Positions 1 through 11,501 of a stretch of DNA of 64,000 bases are shown piece by piece. The notes beneath the pieces were generated by a model. It was given only the letters and a program-made list of their open reading frames with translations, made no database searches and had not been told where the DNA came from. This DNA is from Cryptomeria japonica. Its lineage: Eukaryota; Streptophyta; Pinopsida; Cupressales; Cupressaceae. The stretch is taken from contig NC_081410.1 of the NCBI RefSeq assembly GCF_030272615.1, positions 568,683,152 through 568,747,151 on the forward strand, in the 5' to 3' direction. Numbering within the stretch: position 1 is the first letter of the stretch; the number at the start of each line of letters is the position of its first letter. Both the position numbers and the translations under genes were made by a program.

Positions 1-69
1 CTCCTCTCCTCACCTCTATTTAAGAGATGTCTCCTCTTTCATTTCTTCTTAATGATGTTATTGTAAATA

Positions 70-107
<38 letters not shown>

Positions 108-294
108 AAAATTTTAGGCATTGCCTCATTCATAATAACACAAGGGGTTTTCTTTCCTTTTCCCCTTTCAAAAGTTCTTGTGCCTCCATAATGTAATTGC
201 GCCAAGGTTTCTACATTTCTCTTGGTAACATTTACTTCATCAATAAACTTATTTGGATTTTGTTTTTCTTTCCTTGGTCTCGTATTTCCTTTCA
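1..294 (+). repeat. Copia-like LTR (LTR-X), 3' part, cut by the window edge
   Basis: This matches 20820-21171, where the same LTR is complete (TG at 20577, CA at 21171). It contains a TATA-like stretch (ctatttaag, about 16-24), a short CT/CA microsatellite (70-106) and ends in CA at 293-294. It is followed directly by a primer-binding-like site (tggcatcaaag, 295-305), related to the initiator-Met tRNA complement. The start of the LTR lies left of the window. No internal pol genes follow, so this is a partial element. Confidence 0.6.
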
Positions 295-930
295 TGGCAT
301 CAAAGAAAGTTTCTAATCCTTGTTTCAAGTTAAGATTGATGAAGGTTACCATTCTATGGAGTTCACCTTCTTGGAGGCATTCTTAAGAGGAGAAGAAGTT
401 CTTTCTCTAATACTTTCTATTGTGCAGGTTTTGATTTCAGTTAAAAAAATAAATAAAAAATTCAAACTTGTAAACAAGTTTGCATGCAGGTTTAATCTTC
501 ATAGATTCTAGTTTGTTTTTAAAAAATCTTTGGAAGGCTTGCCGGCAAAGTTTCTTCTTCTTGGTTTAAAGTTGTGGCTTTGGGAGGCTTGTCACCAAAG
601 TCTTCTTTCTAGTTTGATTTTTGGTTTTGGAAGGCTTTCTGCGAAGACATTCTTTGTTTATTTGCAGGTTCTAACATTTTATTTTACAATACTTGTTTTA
701 ATTTTTTTTTTAAGTTTTATCTCTTTTTGTTTTGTGGAGGTTTTAACATTTTATTTCACTTGCAGATTATTATTGATTTTTTTATCTAACTATTTATGTT
801 TGTAGATTCAAGAACGATTTTAGTTTCTCTTTTCTCTAATCATTTTATTTTTCAATATTGTTTCAATCCTTTATTAAATTTTAAATCTAAATGAAACTTA
901 TTTCAGGTTCAATATTGTTCAAAATAATTT
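295..930 (+). other. Retrotransposon leader with short degenerate tandem repeats
   Basis: No credible coding sequence. Between about 530 and 660 three degenerate units of roughly 55-60 bp begin with a 'ttggaaggctt' type motif. From 660 to 800 the phrase 'gcaggttttaacattttatttca' recurs in degenerate form. The stretch is duplicated at 21172-21870 with a few percent divergence. It probably represents the leader of the LTR-X element, joined to the minus-strand element that follows. Confidence 0.45.
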
Positions 931-1043
931 TGCCTCTATAATTTGTAACATATCTGCACTCTTGTCTTCTACCTCTATAATTTGTAACAGCTCTACAAAG
1001 TTTTCTTCTACCTTTGTAATTTGTAACAGCTCTGCAAAGTTTT
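931..1043. repeat. Tandem repeat, about 55 bp, two to three units
   Basis: Units carry 'cctctataatttgtaac' followed by 'agctctacaaagttttcttcta'. Read on the minus strand they look like tandem copies of the last ORF2 codons (residues FVELLQI repeated). The duplicate block A' has fewer units (about 21870-21945), so copy number changed after block duplication or by slippage. Confidence 0.5.
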
Positions 1044-1095
1044 TAGTTTAAGAGATTTTTCATAGATATGTAAGTTTTAATAATAAGACAAGTTT

Positions 1096-2066
1096 TTAAT
1101 TTTGCAAGAGTTGAAGCTCTACAAAGTTTTCAAAGTGCTTCACCACTTCTACAGATAACCTTAATCTCATGCTCATCTTATTTTTAAACTCATTAAAATA
1201 TCTATTCATGGCAACAGGAAATGTGCTCTTCACAACCTTAATGCTATTCTTGATTTGGGTTGTCACTGGTATATCCTTAGACCATTGTATGTCACCAGTT
1301 CCTGGAATAAAATTTTGAAAGTAGAAAAACAAACCAATCAACAGTTGACCATAATTTAAACTTTTGACTATTGTCCTTCTTAATTGATTCTAAGTTTACC
1401 ATCAATTGACTTCTCATTGCCTTGCACAAATCATAATTTGCATCCTCTATGATCATCATGTAGGTGGCATGCACAACAGTAGATGGTACACTATTCATTC
1501 TACTAGAATGGAATATCCGGTAGCCAATAACCATAGTTGCAAATCTGACTCCTTGATCTGCAATGTTGTTGACCAATATAGCACAACCATCAGGAGTGGT
1601 CTTTGTCAATGCAATAACAGTCTCCTTTGAGATTGTCCTCAATTTTGGTAACTTCACCGGTTTGGCAAAAACTATTTACTGCATGAATAACCTCCTTTGT
1701 GATAGTGTGAGACCTATCAAGATGCATATTCCCTCCATGTACATGACTAAGGATAATCCTCACATGTTCCTCCTCAAAATCTTCTAGAAAATATACCACA
1801 TTATGAAAACCTTTCTCATGAACCCTAATATATTTGGGTTTGATCTTCCTGTTCTTATCACACAAAGATTTAAGCTGAGAATAGATTGCTAATGACCCTA
1901 GATCCTCAATTTTGCAATCTATGTAACTAATAAAATCTCCTTTAATCAAAACACCATCAAGAACTTGAGACAATTCATTATATGATTTTATTTTATCCGA
2001 TCCCATAGACTCCATAGCTTTCGCAATGATAAAAAGACTTTCTGCTGGGGTAGATGATGATTCCAT
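1096..2066 (-). pseudogene. ORF2 of retrotransposon E_A (unknown function), frameshifted
   Basis: A start at 2066 (MESSST) opens a frame that continues to about 1590. The reading then shifts to a second frame (1657-1292) and a third (1341-1096). Joined by eye, the roughly 320 residues align along their length with the start of the long ORF2 of E1 at 51607-54972. Shared landmarks are YIDCKIEDLG versus YIHCNIEELG, VRIILSHVHG versus VRIVLSRAHG, VRFATMVIGY versus VRFVSMVLGY, RMNSVPS versus RLNSVSS, and SKDIPV versus GYDIPV. I see no catalytic motif of protease, integrase or polymerase. It lies downstream of gag where pol would be expected. The frameshifts show it is dead here. A loose resemblance to plant mobile-domain proteins is possible but not demonstrated. 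Confidence 0.65.
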
Positions 2067-2453
2067 TTGAAATAATCTGACTTACAAGAGAAGATTCATC
2101 AAAATACTTTGTTTCCTTCAAGTTGCTAGGGTTTTCAGTTTCTCTCTCGCTTTCATAGCTAATTCCCCATCCTTCGCTTCAAATCCGATTCAAATTTTTA
2201 AATCGTAGCATAAATCCATTCACAATCTTCTAACAATGCTCTGTTTCATTCTGTAAGTACTCACAAATTCTTCTTTGAATGCAATTAGGTTAAAAATAAC
2301 TTAGTTAAATTTCCTTTTATTAACTTACCCACTGCATTTATTGCACTACCGATAGGGTAACAAACCCTAATTACCACTTAATAAACTCGCTTGTACCAAT
2401 AGGTATATAACTGGTTATTAATCCTTATAAAACTTATAGATAATGTTAAGACA

Positions 2454-2525
2454 TGGACCAACTAGGACTCGAACCTAGAACCTTCCATACTCTACTGGAG
2501 TGCTCTACCACTGAGCTACTCGCCC
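2454..2525 (-). other. tRNA-like sequence inside left TRIM LTR
   Basis: 72 nt on the minus strand. It has an A box TAGCTCAGTGG and a B box GGTTCGAGTCC that match the pol III consensus, a paired D arm (GCTC/GAGC) and a paired T arm (CTAGG/CCTAG). The acceptor stem is partly decayed. The anticodon arm pairs only four bases (TCCA/TGGA) around an 8-nt loop, so no anticodon can be assigned. It is unlikely to be a working tRNA; it is better read as a tRNA-derived module with an internal pol III promoter. Confidence 0.6.
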
Positions 2526-2651
2526 CTCTTGGAGCAGTCCATCGTCGGTCCAGGTGTGCCTTATTTCCAACAGCACCACCCCCCTTAAGCCACACCTCTC
2601 GTGTGCTTGGCACTCCTAGCCTGGACCTGGCTCTCATACCATGTTAAGACA

Positions 2652-2723
2652 TGGACCAGCTAGGACTCGAACCTAGGACCTTCCATATGCTGCCGGAGTG
2701 CTCTACCACTGAGCTACTGGCCC
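2652..2723 (-). other. tRNA-like sequence inside right TRIM LTR
   Basis: 72 nt on the minus strand. The acceptor stem GGGCCAG/CTGGTCC pairs over all seven positions (one G-U), followed by a discriminator A. D arm GCTC/GAGC and T arm CTAGG/CCTAG are perfect, and the A box (TAGCTCAGTGG) and B box (GGTTCGAGTCC) are intact. The anticodon arm is weak (TCCG/TGGA with an 8-nt loop). It is better preserved than the left copy. I do not call it a functional tRNA gene. Confidence 0.6.
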
Positions 2724-2896
2724 CTCTTGGACCAGTCCATCGTCAGTCTAAGTGTGGCTTATTTCCAACACCAACAAATAACAATATAAAAAATTCACAT
2801 ATTACAACTTGAAATGCAAAACTCTCTTACCATAAACTCTTCAAGGGGTCCAGAAATAGATTTACCAATATGCTCCCCTTAGGCTTGTTGAAAAGC

Positions 2897-4174
2897 TCAA
2901 TTTATCGATGTAGCATTCTCCACATTTAGTGAAGGGTTTGATTCTTCTACTAGCTTGTCCTCACTTTTCTTCTTCCAAATCCTATTCATCTCTGCTCTGG
3001 TTTCTTCAACATCCACCATCTTCTTTCCTTTTCGATCTTCAGAGTGATTTATCGGTTGATTCTTCTTGGCTCTAGAAAACTTAGCCATATGTCCCAGTTG
3101 ATGGCAATGATAGCAAGCCATCCTAGATGCTCTCCAACGTCCTACATTACCTCTTCCAGTCCTTTTTCTGCAGTTCATAGCCACATGAACAAAGTTATTG
3201 CAAATTACATTGGTTACCTTCTCCATCTCATAGGGACTAAACCAGTTGACATAGGGTTTTTGCTAGTTAATGCTTCTTCGGTTGTCATAGGTCCTTCTCC
3301 AGTCACTGATAGGTCTTGGATTCATGTGAGGTGCCAGATTGTTCATTCTATATCTGCATTAAACTGATTTATGTCCATAAATATTGCATGTATAACAATG
3401 ATCTTAAAATCTTATAGATACATATCTAGTATTAGCACTATAGCCCGTGTTCTCATTAGATCTGCTTCTACACACATTAGTAGTATGTCCAGGTTTGTGA
3501 CAGATAAAGAAAATAGTTTTGTAATCTTTTTTACCGATAGGATTCTTATCCTTAGGATCAGTTTTACCTTCATGCATGTTGCTCTTGGTACCGAAAGATT
3601 CTCCTTTCTCAGATGTATTGAATCCTAATCCAGATGTGTCACCTTTCATTCTCTGAGATTGGATCTGTTTATCCAACATAGAGGAGCTCTTGTTAAATTT
3701 GTCAAGTTTCCCATTAGCCTCAGTAAGCTCTTTGGTAAGATCTTCATTATGCTTTGTAAGAGTATCTCTAAGAGACATTGCCATCTCAAGATCTAACTGT
3801 AATGCTTCCTTCTCCTCAAGGCAATGTTCATGCAAAGCTACATTCTCATGCTTGACCTTAGAAATCTCATGATCTCTCTCTTTGATTAGGTCTTCCACTT
3901 CCCGCCTTGCTTCAAGTTCTTGACTCATACGGATTATTTGGGCTTCAACTTGTCTCCTCAGGTTAAGTTTTTCACCATTCAGTTTCTCCACTTCTTCAAC
4001 TAGTGCATCAATGTTGGCCTCATCTGAAGAGCCATTGTCAGAGATTTCCAATAAATGTTCAGTTAGTTCTCTCCTCTTTACTTGTGAGGCTTTGAATCTA
4101 CCTCTCAGGGTTTCTAACTCATCCCTAGTTGCATCAAGTACTCTAGCCATCTCTCTATAACTCATATCTCCCAT
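2897..4174 (-). pseudogene. gag of E_A: coiled coil plus four CCHC knuckles, broken
   Basis: The likely start is the ATG at 4174 (MGDMSYREMARV), about 50 bp after the primer site. Residues 1-190 are a heptad-rich, charged coiled coil (many E, K, L). Then come four zinc-knuckle sites spread over frame breaks: FFICHKPGHTTNVC (first Cys lost), CYTCNIYGHKSV-C (with an in-frame TAA where the sister copy has Glu), a third in which a conserved Gly is replaced, and CYHCHQLGHMAKFS (last Cys lost). No capsid (UBN2-type) domain precedes the coiled coil, unlike ordinary Copia gag. The knuckles should bind nucleic acid in a virus-like particle; this copy is inactive. Confidence 0.65.
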
Positions 4175-4220
4175 ACCAACTTTAGGGTTTCCTTCCAAGT
4201 GGTTAGGCCTTAAGGAAGTT

Positions 4221-4234
4221 AGGATTTGATACCA
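4221..4234 (-). other. Primer-binding site of E_A
   Basis: TGGTATCAAATCCT on the minus strand, three bases after the LTR CA. The first eight bases match the complement of the initiator-Met tRNA 3' end. The sister copy near 24800-24813 reads TGGTATCAGATCC, closer to the canonical site. Confidence 0.65.
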
Positions 4235-4236
4235 AT

Positions 4237-5331
4237 TGATAGACTTAGAAAGCACTGAGAGTGGGGGGTGAATAAGTGATAGCAAAAATAATAACACTTT
4301 AAACCCAGACCGGTAAAAACAATTAACCAGTTTATTTAAGACTGTGCATGCAATCCAAAGTGTTATAACAACATTCATAGTAAGTAAAACATTCACCATA
4401 ACACAAGTGTTTATATATGGAAAACCCAACTGGGAAAAACCACGGTGATATGGGACTCACAAGTTAACTATCTACAGTAATAGGTAACTGACCAGTTAAG
4501 GTCTACAAAGTCCTCTGTTAGGAGCAGATCTTGTTTAAGATCCTAGAGCCCTATAAGGAGCTATACTTGGTTTAAGGTAACCTCAGAGGAGGATTTAGAT
4601 CCAAGTTAATGAATCATTTTTTTAGAGGATTTGTAAAACCAAGCTTGTTAGAGATTACTTGATTAGGGGATTTAATTGTTGTAGTTATTAGAAAATTGTA
4701 GGTGGTATGATCTATAAATAACACATCTTGCTTGTATAGATCCTCTTCTACTCACTTAATACTGCATCACCGACATACTCTACAAATCCTTTAATAAATA
4801 GCATCAACTCTAACTCATAACACAACTTGTATCTTGCATATCAAAATAACTCATCACAATGCATTTTTATAGACATTAGATTTCATGTCAGCTTCAAAAA
4901 CCTCAACACAATTTCCTAGGTTTAGTGTATCTGGGCAATCTTTCATAACACATCACAAATCATCACAAAATATGTTAGTTAGATATAACACATCACGACC
5001 GGTAATAAGTCATCACACAATTTATAAAACTAGTTTGAACATCAATACCGGTTTAGTGTTCACCACATCAAACTCGTATATCAATTTTCTCCATGTGCCT
5101 CTCTGCATATCGAAACCGGTAACAATGGAATTGAACAAAATCAATTGTCTTTCCTGCATATACCGGTTCTCTACATATATTGGTTTAGACACCTTCATAT
5201 CGGTTGGACTTACTCCATACATATGATATCGGTATACAATATGAAGACTTAGGAGTAGTACCAGTTTGACTAAACTAAGATGACTATGATAATATGAACA
5301 TGTGTGTGTATATGTGTCATCAGTGACAACA
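4237..5331 (-). repeat. 5' LTR of E_A
   Basis: On the minus strand it starts TGTTGTCACTGATG (5331) and ends TCTATCA (4237). Near the end it carries TTCACCCCCCACTCTCAGTG, clearly related to the same position in the E1 LTR (CACCCCCCCTCTCAGTG). It is about 1095 bp. The A' copy (24816-25661) is about 250 bp shorter because of one deletion between short ttaga direct repeats, or an insertion here (about 4627-4870). Confidence 0.65.
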
Positions 5332-5398
5332 CATAAAGTCATCCAATACAAAAATCATCATCAAACAAACATAAATGACCAAACCCTAAGCACACATT

Positions 5399-5941
5399 AG
5401 TGGCTGGATTCTCAGAATGCAGGGTCCATTCTCTATGTTTTCGTCAATGACTTCGAATCAGAACAAATGGCTGAATTAGGGTTCTGATTGGAGGGCTTAG
5501 AGAGGCCATTTCTTTGGATTAATAACAACAAGTCAAATTTCTTGAGGAATTTAGAGAACAAGTTCGAGACAAAGGGTTTGTAATTAGCAACGATTCTGCA
5601 CCTCTAGGGACTGTATTTCTTCCTCACCCATCAATCAGAGGTTTTATGACTCACTGTAGATGGAATTCCATTTTGGCAAGCATCGCAATGGGTGTTCCCA
5701 TTATTCTTGGCCCATGGAAGGAGATCATTTCTCTAGTTTTTTACTTGTGGTGGAGTTTCTTAAGGTTGGGTTGGAGATTTGCAGAGGGTATCAAGGATTT
5801 CCTCACAAATATGAATTAAAGAGAGCGGAAGAGAAAATTATGGGGGGAGGAGGAGGACAAGCCAAAAGGGTTCAGGAGTTGGGAGATTTCAATCTATCAG
5901 AACTGACTCTTTTCCATTGATAGTGATTTCCTCTATGCTTA
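5399..5941 (+). pseudogene. UDP-glycosyltransferase (UGT) relic
   Basis: Translating across frames gives the C-terminal half of a plant family 1 glycosyltransferase: WLDSQNAGS, then an EGLERPFLW segment, a NDSAPLGTVFLPHPSIRGF segment, and the sugar-donor PSPG box HPSIRGFMTHCRWNSILASI, followed by WPMEGDHFS and a C-terminal helix region (HKYELKRAEEKIM). Intact UGTs transfer a sugar from a UDP-sugar to small molecules, with the PSPG box holding the donor. Here there are stop codons, a frameshift within the PSPG box, and HCGWN has become HCRWN. No N-terminal half is seen; E_A's LTR ends just upstream. A duplicate lies at 25731-26264. Confidence 0.75.
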
Positions 5942-7555
<1,614 letters not shown>

Positions 7556-8690
7556 ATCTTTTCCCATCCCTTTCTATCTCTTTATATCACCATCTATATA
7601 TATCTCTCTCCCTCTCCATCCCTCTTCCTCTATATATTTCAATCTATCTTATTTCCCTCTATCCCTTATTTCCCTCTCTCCCTCCTCTACCTATCTCTCT
7701 CCCCTTATCTCTCTCCCTCTCTTTCTCCCTCTTTCTCCCTTTTCTATCTCTCTATCTCTACCTATCTCTCCATTTCTCTTCACATATAACTATATCTCTC
7801 TAACTTTCTCTTCCCATACATCTATCTCTCCCTCTTTCGATCTCCATCTCTCTATCTCCCCTATTTCTCTCTCCCTCTTTCCATCTCTATGTTTCTATCT
7901 CTATTTCCCTCTATGTCTCTTTGTCTCTATCTCCTTCTCCTCTCCATATCTTCTTATATCTCCATCACTATCTCTCTTTTTCTATCTCTTCATCTCCGTC
8001 TTCCTCTATATCTATCTCTTCCTCTTTATCTCCGTTTGTATTTCTATCTCTATCTCCCCCTCTATCTCTTCCTCTCTATCAGTCCCTCTATCTCTCTATC
8101 TCTTTCTACCGTTATCTCTCCCCCTCTCTCTATCTCTTTATCAATTTTTATCCACTTCTTCTCTTTCCCTATATTCATATATATCTCTATCTTCCTCTTT
8201 CCCCCTACATCTCTAGACACATCTCCCTCTCTCTATCTATCAATCTCTCTCCATCTTCCTCTTAGTATACCTCTATATCTCTATATTCCTCTCTCCCCCT
8301 CCATCTATAGACACATCTTCATCTCTCTCTCTATCTATCTTTCTCCATCTTCCTCTTCCTCTACATCTATATCTGTATCTCTCCATATTTCTTCTTCTAT
8401 CTCTCCCTCCATATTTATCTTGACATGTTGTCTCTTTCTACCGCTATATCTTTCCCTCTCTCTACCTCTCTTGATATCACTTCCTATCTCTATCTCAATC
8501 TCTCTATGTCCTCCTCTCTCATTCTCTACTTTTCTATATATTTATCTCTTCCCCCTCTCTCTACTCCATCTCTATCTTTATGATTTCTTCCTCACCTCTC
8601 CATATCCCTTTTAGTCTCCATCACCATCTCCATATCTATCTCTATCTCCTTACCTCTCTCTTTTTCGTGCTATTCTCCTTCTCTCTATTG
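7556..8690. repeat. Long polypyrimidine tract (CTCTAT-type), 1.1 kb
   Basis: The plus strand is almost wholly C and T with scattered single A, built from imperfect 'ctatctct', 'ccctct' and 'tatctc' words. Long open frames in it (rich in S, L, Y, I, P) are low-complexity artefacts and are not genes. The duplicate is at 34016-35076. Confidence 0.9.
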
Positions 8691-9540
8691 TAAATATAAC
8701 ATGAGCTTGTTGGTAATAAAGCCTAAGTATCTTTTTTGATTTAGAATTTTTGTTTTAGTCATTGTTGGATCCCTAAAAGTGAATGCATAGTTCATTTGAA
8801 GCCATCATTAAAGCCATATGGCTCCCTTGTTTAATTCTACAAACTACTAAAGGTCATAGCATTGAGAGACACACTACTAATGAGTGCAAAAAAAAAGTAC
8901 CAAAAATAGGAACCAAAAATGATCTATCGTATCATTCTTGAAACCCATGTAGGTGATGGACTTTAGATTTATCACTGTAAAAAACTTGTGGCATGATTTT
9001 TGACCTTCATTGTTAGTAGGTTTCATGTACTAGTCCTTTCTATAATTTCTCTTTTCATTGGAATGCTGTTATGATGCATGGGATGATTAGGAATGTACAT
9101 TGGATATACATGTATATCTATGAAAAAATGAAGAACTAATATTTTGACCAAGGAGATTATGCATCATTGAGATCATTATAAATTTATAATTTAAAATAAA
9201 AATATAATTGTGATAAAATAAGACACATCGTGACACACAACAATATTATATATTTTAAAGTACATATCCATACAAATTAAATATTTTACTTCTTACCCTC
9301 TTTAGGTGATAAAATTATAATAATATAAATTGGAAATAGTATGATTGTAAAAAGAAAGGCATTACTAATGTAAAAGGATGTCTCTAATTGATTTAACCAT
9401 TATAAAATGCTACAATTTTATTGAAATATCAATTTCTTTTTCAAGAAAAATGCATCTCAACTTCTTGATCGTCAGAATGCTCCATGAACGACAATTTAGG
9501 ATGATTTTCAATGCACCACTTAGAATTATATAAACTAAAA
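8691..9540. other. Spacer between blocks A and B, no gene seen
   Basis: AT-rich single-copy-looking DNA. No frame with recognisable protein similarity, no tRNA-like fold, and no clear repeat boundary other than the start of inverted-repeat homology at about 9541. Confidence 0.4.
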
Positions 9541-9984
9541 ATCTCCTTGTCGTCACATCTTCAAATATATATTATACCTACAATCATGTATTAAACATAA
9601 TATATTCCTCTTTCTAACATAACACATTTAAGCATAGCCAAATATCTAAAATGATAAGCTTGAACTCAAATAACATATTCCAAATACTAAAATCATACTT
9701 AGATCCATAGAATGATAATGTATGCAACCCATGACCTTGAAATATTTTTGAAATGAAAAGTGTGAATATTGTACCAACATTGAAATATTCAAAAGCTTTA
9801 TTTTAGTTGAATGTTTGGATCGAACTATAAGTGGATGCATAGTTGATTTGAACATATTGAGCTTATCAATTGAGACATTTGTTGCACAAACAACATAATT
9901 TTCTAAATGTTATTCCAATTGAGCTCATTAACTGCAAAATGTTATACAAAAAATAGACCATTTTTCTTAATAGACTTTCCAAAA

Positions 9985-10065
9985 CTCATGAGAATAGAAG
10001 TAGAGAGGAGACAACCGATTCCATAGGAGAATAGAAGTAGAGATGAGACCACTGATTCCATAGGA
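9985..10065. repeat. Short tandem duplication, about 37 bp unit
   Basis: Two copies of 'gagaatagaagtagagaNgagac' followed by 'gattccatagga' lie side by side, with a further partial unit. The same pair occurs in block B' (about 43240-43320), so it predates the inverted duplication. Confidence 0.6.
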
Positions 10066-10159
10066 GAAGACTACATAGTTATAGGAACCTCATGGGGGCC
10101 CAACATGGCCACACTAGGAGCTAGAATCTCGTTTGAATCCTTCAAAGAGCCATCATTGT

Positions 10160-10600
10160 TGGTGTTTGAGCATTAATAGTTGTGATTACTCAAAATATTA
10201 AAAAATTAAAATCTTTATAAATATCTATTATTTTTCAAATTCTCTAATTATGCTTTTTGGTGTTAGCAATTGCTCATTGTAGATACTAAAACAATGATTA
10301 CAATATTAGAATGGGCCATGAAAGTATTCATTTGCAATCCATAGAAATTAAACAAACGCCTTCAAGAACTTGATGAAATCATTAGTTGCAACAAAAAAGG
10401 TGGATGAATTTTAGTTGGATCTTCTACCTTATCTCCGTGCAGTCGTGGAAGAATTATTTTGATTATGCATGATGGCTCCTATTTTTCTTCCCGACAAAGT
10501 TGAAAGTTCCTCCATGATTGGAGGATTCGTTATACCCAATTACAACTAGGTGGTGGTGAACGTGTGGGCCATTGGGAGGAAGCCTTCAATTTAGGTGAAA
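10160..10600 (+). pseudogene. P450 relic upstream of the intact P450
   Basis: Nucleotide similarity to the middle of the intact gene 2.2 kb downstream: the 'gttNgagcattaatag' exon end, a decayed intron, then EWAM, NP-KLN, LQELDEI, GGFVIP-like and VNVWA-like segments, with stops and frame breaks. It covers the stretch from the exon 1 end to the 'ARDSSIW' equivalent (about 12355-12795 of the intact gene). The intron remnant shows that it arose by DNA duplication, not by reverse transcription. A matching relic is at 42715-43145 (minus). Confidence 0.8.
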
Positions 10601-11286
10601 CACACTTAGCATATGAAAGATAATAGCATTGTGTTTGTATAACAAGAGAATGGTCATTTTGTAAATTCACTTTTTATCTCTTACATGCACATAAAAGATA
10701 TCTCCCTTTGTATCTTGTTACTTGTTTCCTACGAAAATTATATTTATAACTAAGTTGTTGTACTAAGTTTTAAGAAGTAAAAATGCCCTTGAGAAGATGC
10801 ATCGATCAAAGACATCTTCACAAAGATAGATTGAAGTATATCTTTTTTTCATTTATGTATTTAAAAAAAAAAACGAAAAGAAAATTCTGTAGATTAAATA
10901 AATGATAGTAAATAAAATAGATAATCAAAATGCTCCCTTATATTTTTTTATACATAATTAAAAAACTAGATAAAACAATTCAAAATATTATATTGCGTGA
11001 ACCTTCTGAAATAAATCAATGATCTGTTATAATATAAAAATAAAAATAAAACCGAAGAAACTTAACATACGTATATTTAAAAATTTAGAAAGCTATTTCC
11101 AATTGAATTTGTTATTTATTATTCAAGTAAAGTAGACGTTCAACTCAACAAAGGCGCACCTGTCCTTAATAAAAGGCAGACATGACAATAATTCAGAGAC
11201 ACTATTCATGTAATTTAGGCAATGAAAGTGATATCTCTTATGTCTTTTTGTACAGATAGATACAAGAATTCAAACAAGTTCACTCC

Positions 11287-11445
11287 AAAAACGTGCTGCA
11301 ACGCTTCAAACTAGTGCACTCGAAAAGCTTGTTGATTCAAACTAGTGCACTCTAACAGTGTGCAACACTGGTGTAAAAGTCTAGACAAACAAAAACGTGC
11401 TGCGACCTGCAATCAAGTGCTGGTACGGATTCTGCCTATAAAATA
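11287..11445 (+). promoter_or_regulatory. P450 promoter with paired direct repeats and TATA box
   Basis: A TATA-like ctataaaata lies at 11436-11445, 57-66 bp before the ATG. Upstream, the 17-mer ttcaaactagtgcactc occurs perfectly twice (11305-11321 and 11336-11352), exactly 31 bp apart, about three helical turns. A 13-mer aaaaacgtgctgc occurs at 11287-11299 and 11391-11403. The same arrangement is kept in B' (41870-42028). Repeated, phased words suggest transcription-factor sites; the factor is unknown. Confidence 0.55.
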
Positions 11446-11501
11446 GATAGTGTAAACTGGAAACCCAAAGAAAATAAGGATCGCCTTGTATACAAGTTAA
11501 T

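Larger units (their letters stand above)
2444..2770 (-). mobile_element. TRIM element with two 129-bp LTRs, 69-bp interior
   Basis: Two 129-bp direct repeats (2444-2572 and 2642-2770) both run TG...CA (TGTTGGAAATAAG to CATGTCTTAACA on the minus strand). They differ at about 12 positions by eye. Directly inside the right repeat, on the minus strand, is TGGTATGAGAGCC, a one-mismatch initiator-Met primer site. Directly before the left repeat is a purine tract (AAGGGGGTGG, minus strand). The sister block A' lacks the whole insertion (empty site near 23340: agataacaatat). The insertion is flanked by gataa (2439-2443) and aataa (2777-2781), a near-perfect 5-bp target duplication after a 6-bp repeat of ccaaca. 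It encodes nothing. Confidence 0.8.
931..5331 (-). mobile_element. E_A: pol-less LTR retrotransposon, 3' LTR missing
   Basis: Reading on the minus strand: 5' LTR (5331 to 4237), initiator-Met type primer site (4234 to 4221), coiled-coil gag with four CCHC knuckles (4174 to about 2897), then ORF2 (2066 to about 1096, decaying to about 931). No protease, integrase, reverse transcriptase or RNase H can be found in any frame between gag and the end. The 3' LTR and polypurine tract are absent; the element instead abuts the plus-strand LTR-X leader. A copy lies at 21870-25661, and the gag plus ORF2 layout recurs in E1 (49313-55982). A TRIM is inserted between gag and ORF2. Confidence 0.7.

Noticed and set aside
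2652-2723. A functional tRNA gene
   Set aside because: The acceptor, D and T arms and both boxes fit, but the anticodon arm does not form a proper 5-bp stem with a 7-nt loop, and the sequence is an integral part of an LTR present twice.
7889-8614. 241-codon open frame rich in Ser, Leu, Tyr and Ile (also 34380-35084)
   Set aside because: Low-complexity translation of the pyrimidine tract; stops are rare there because purine-containing stop codons seldom occur.
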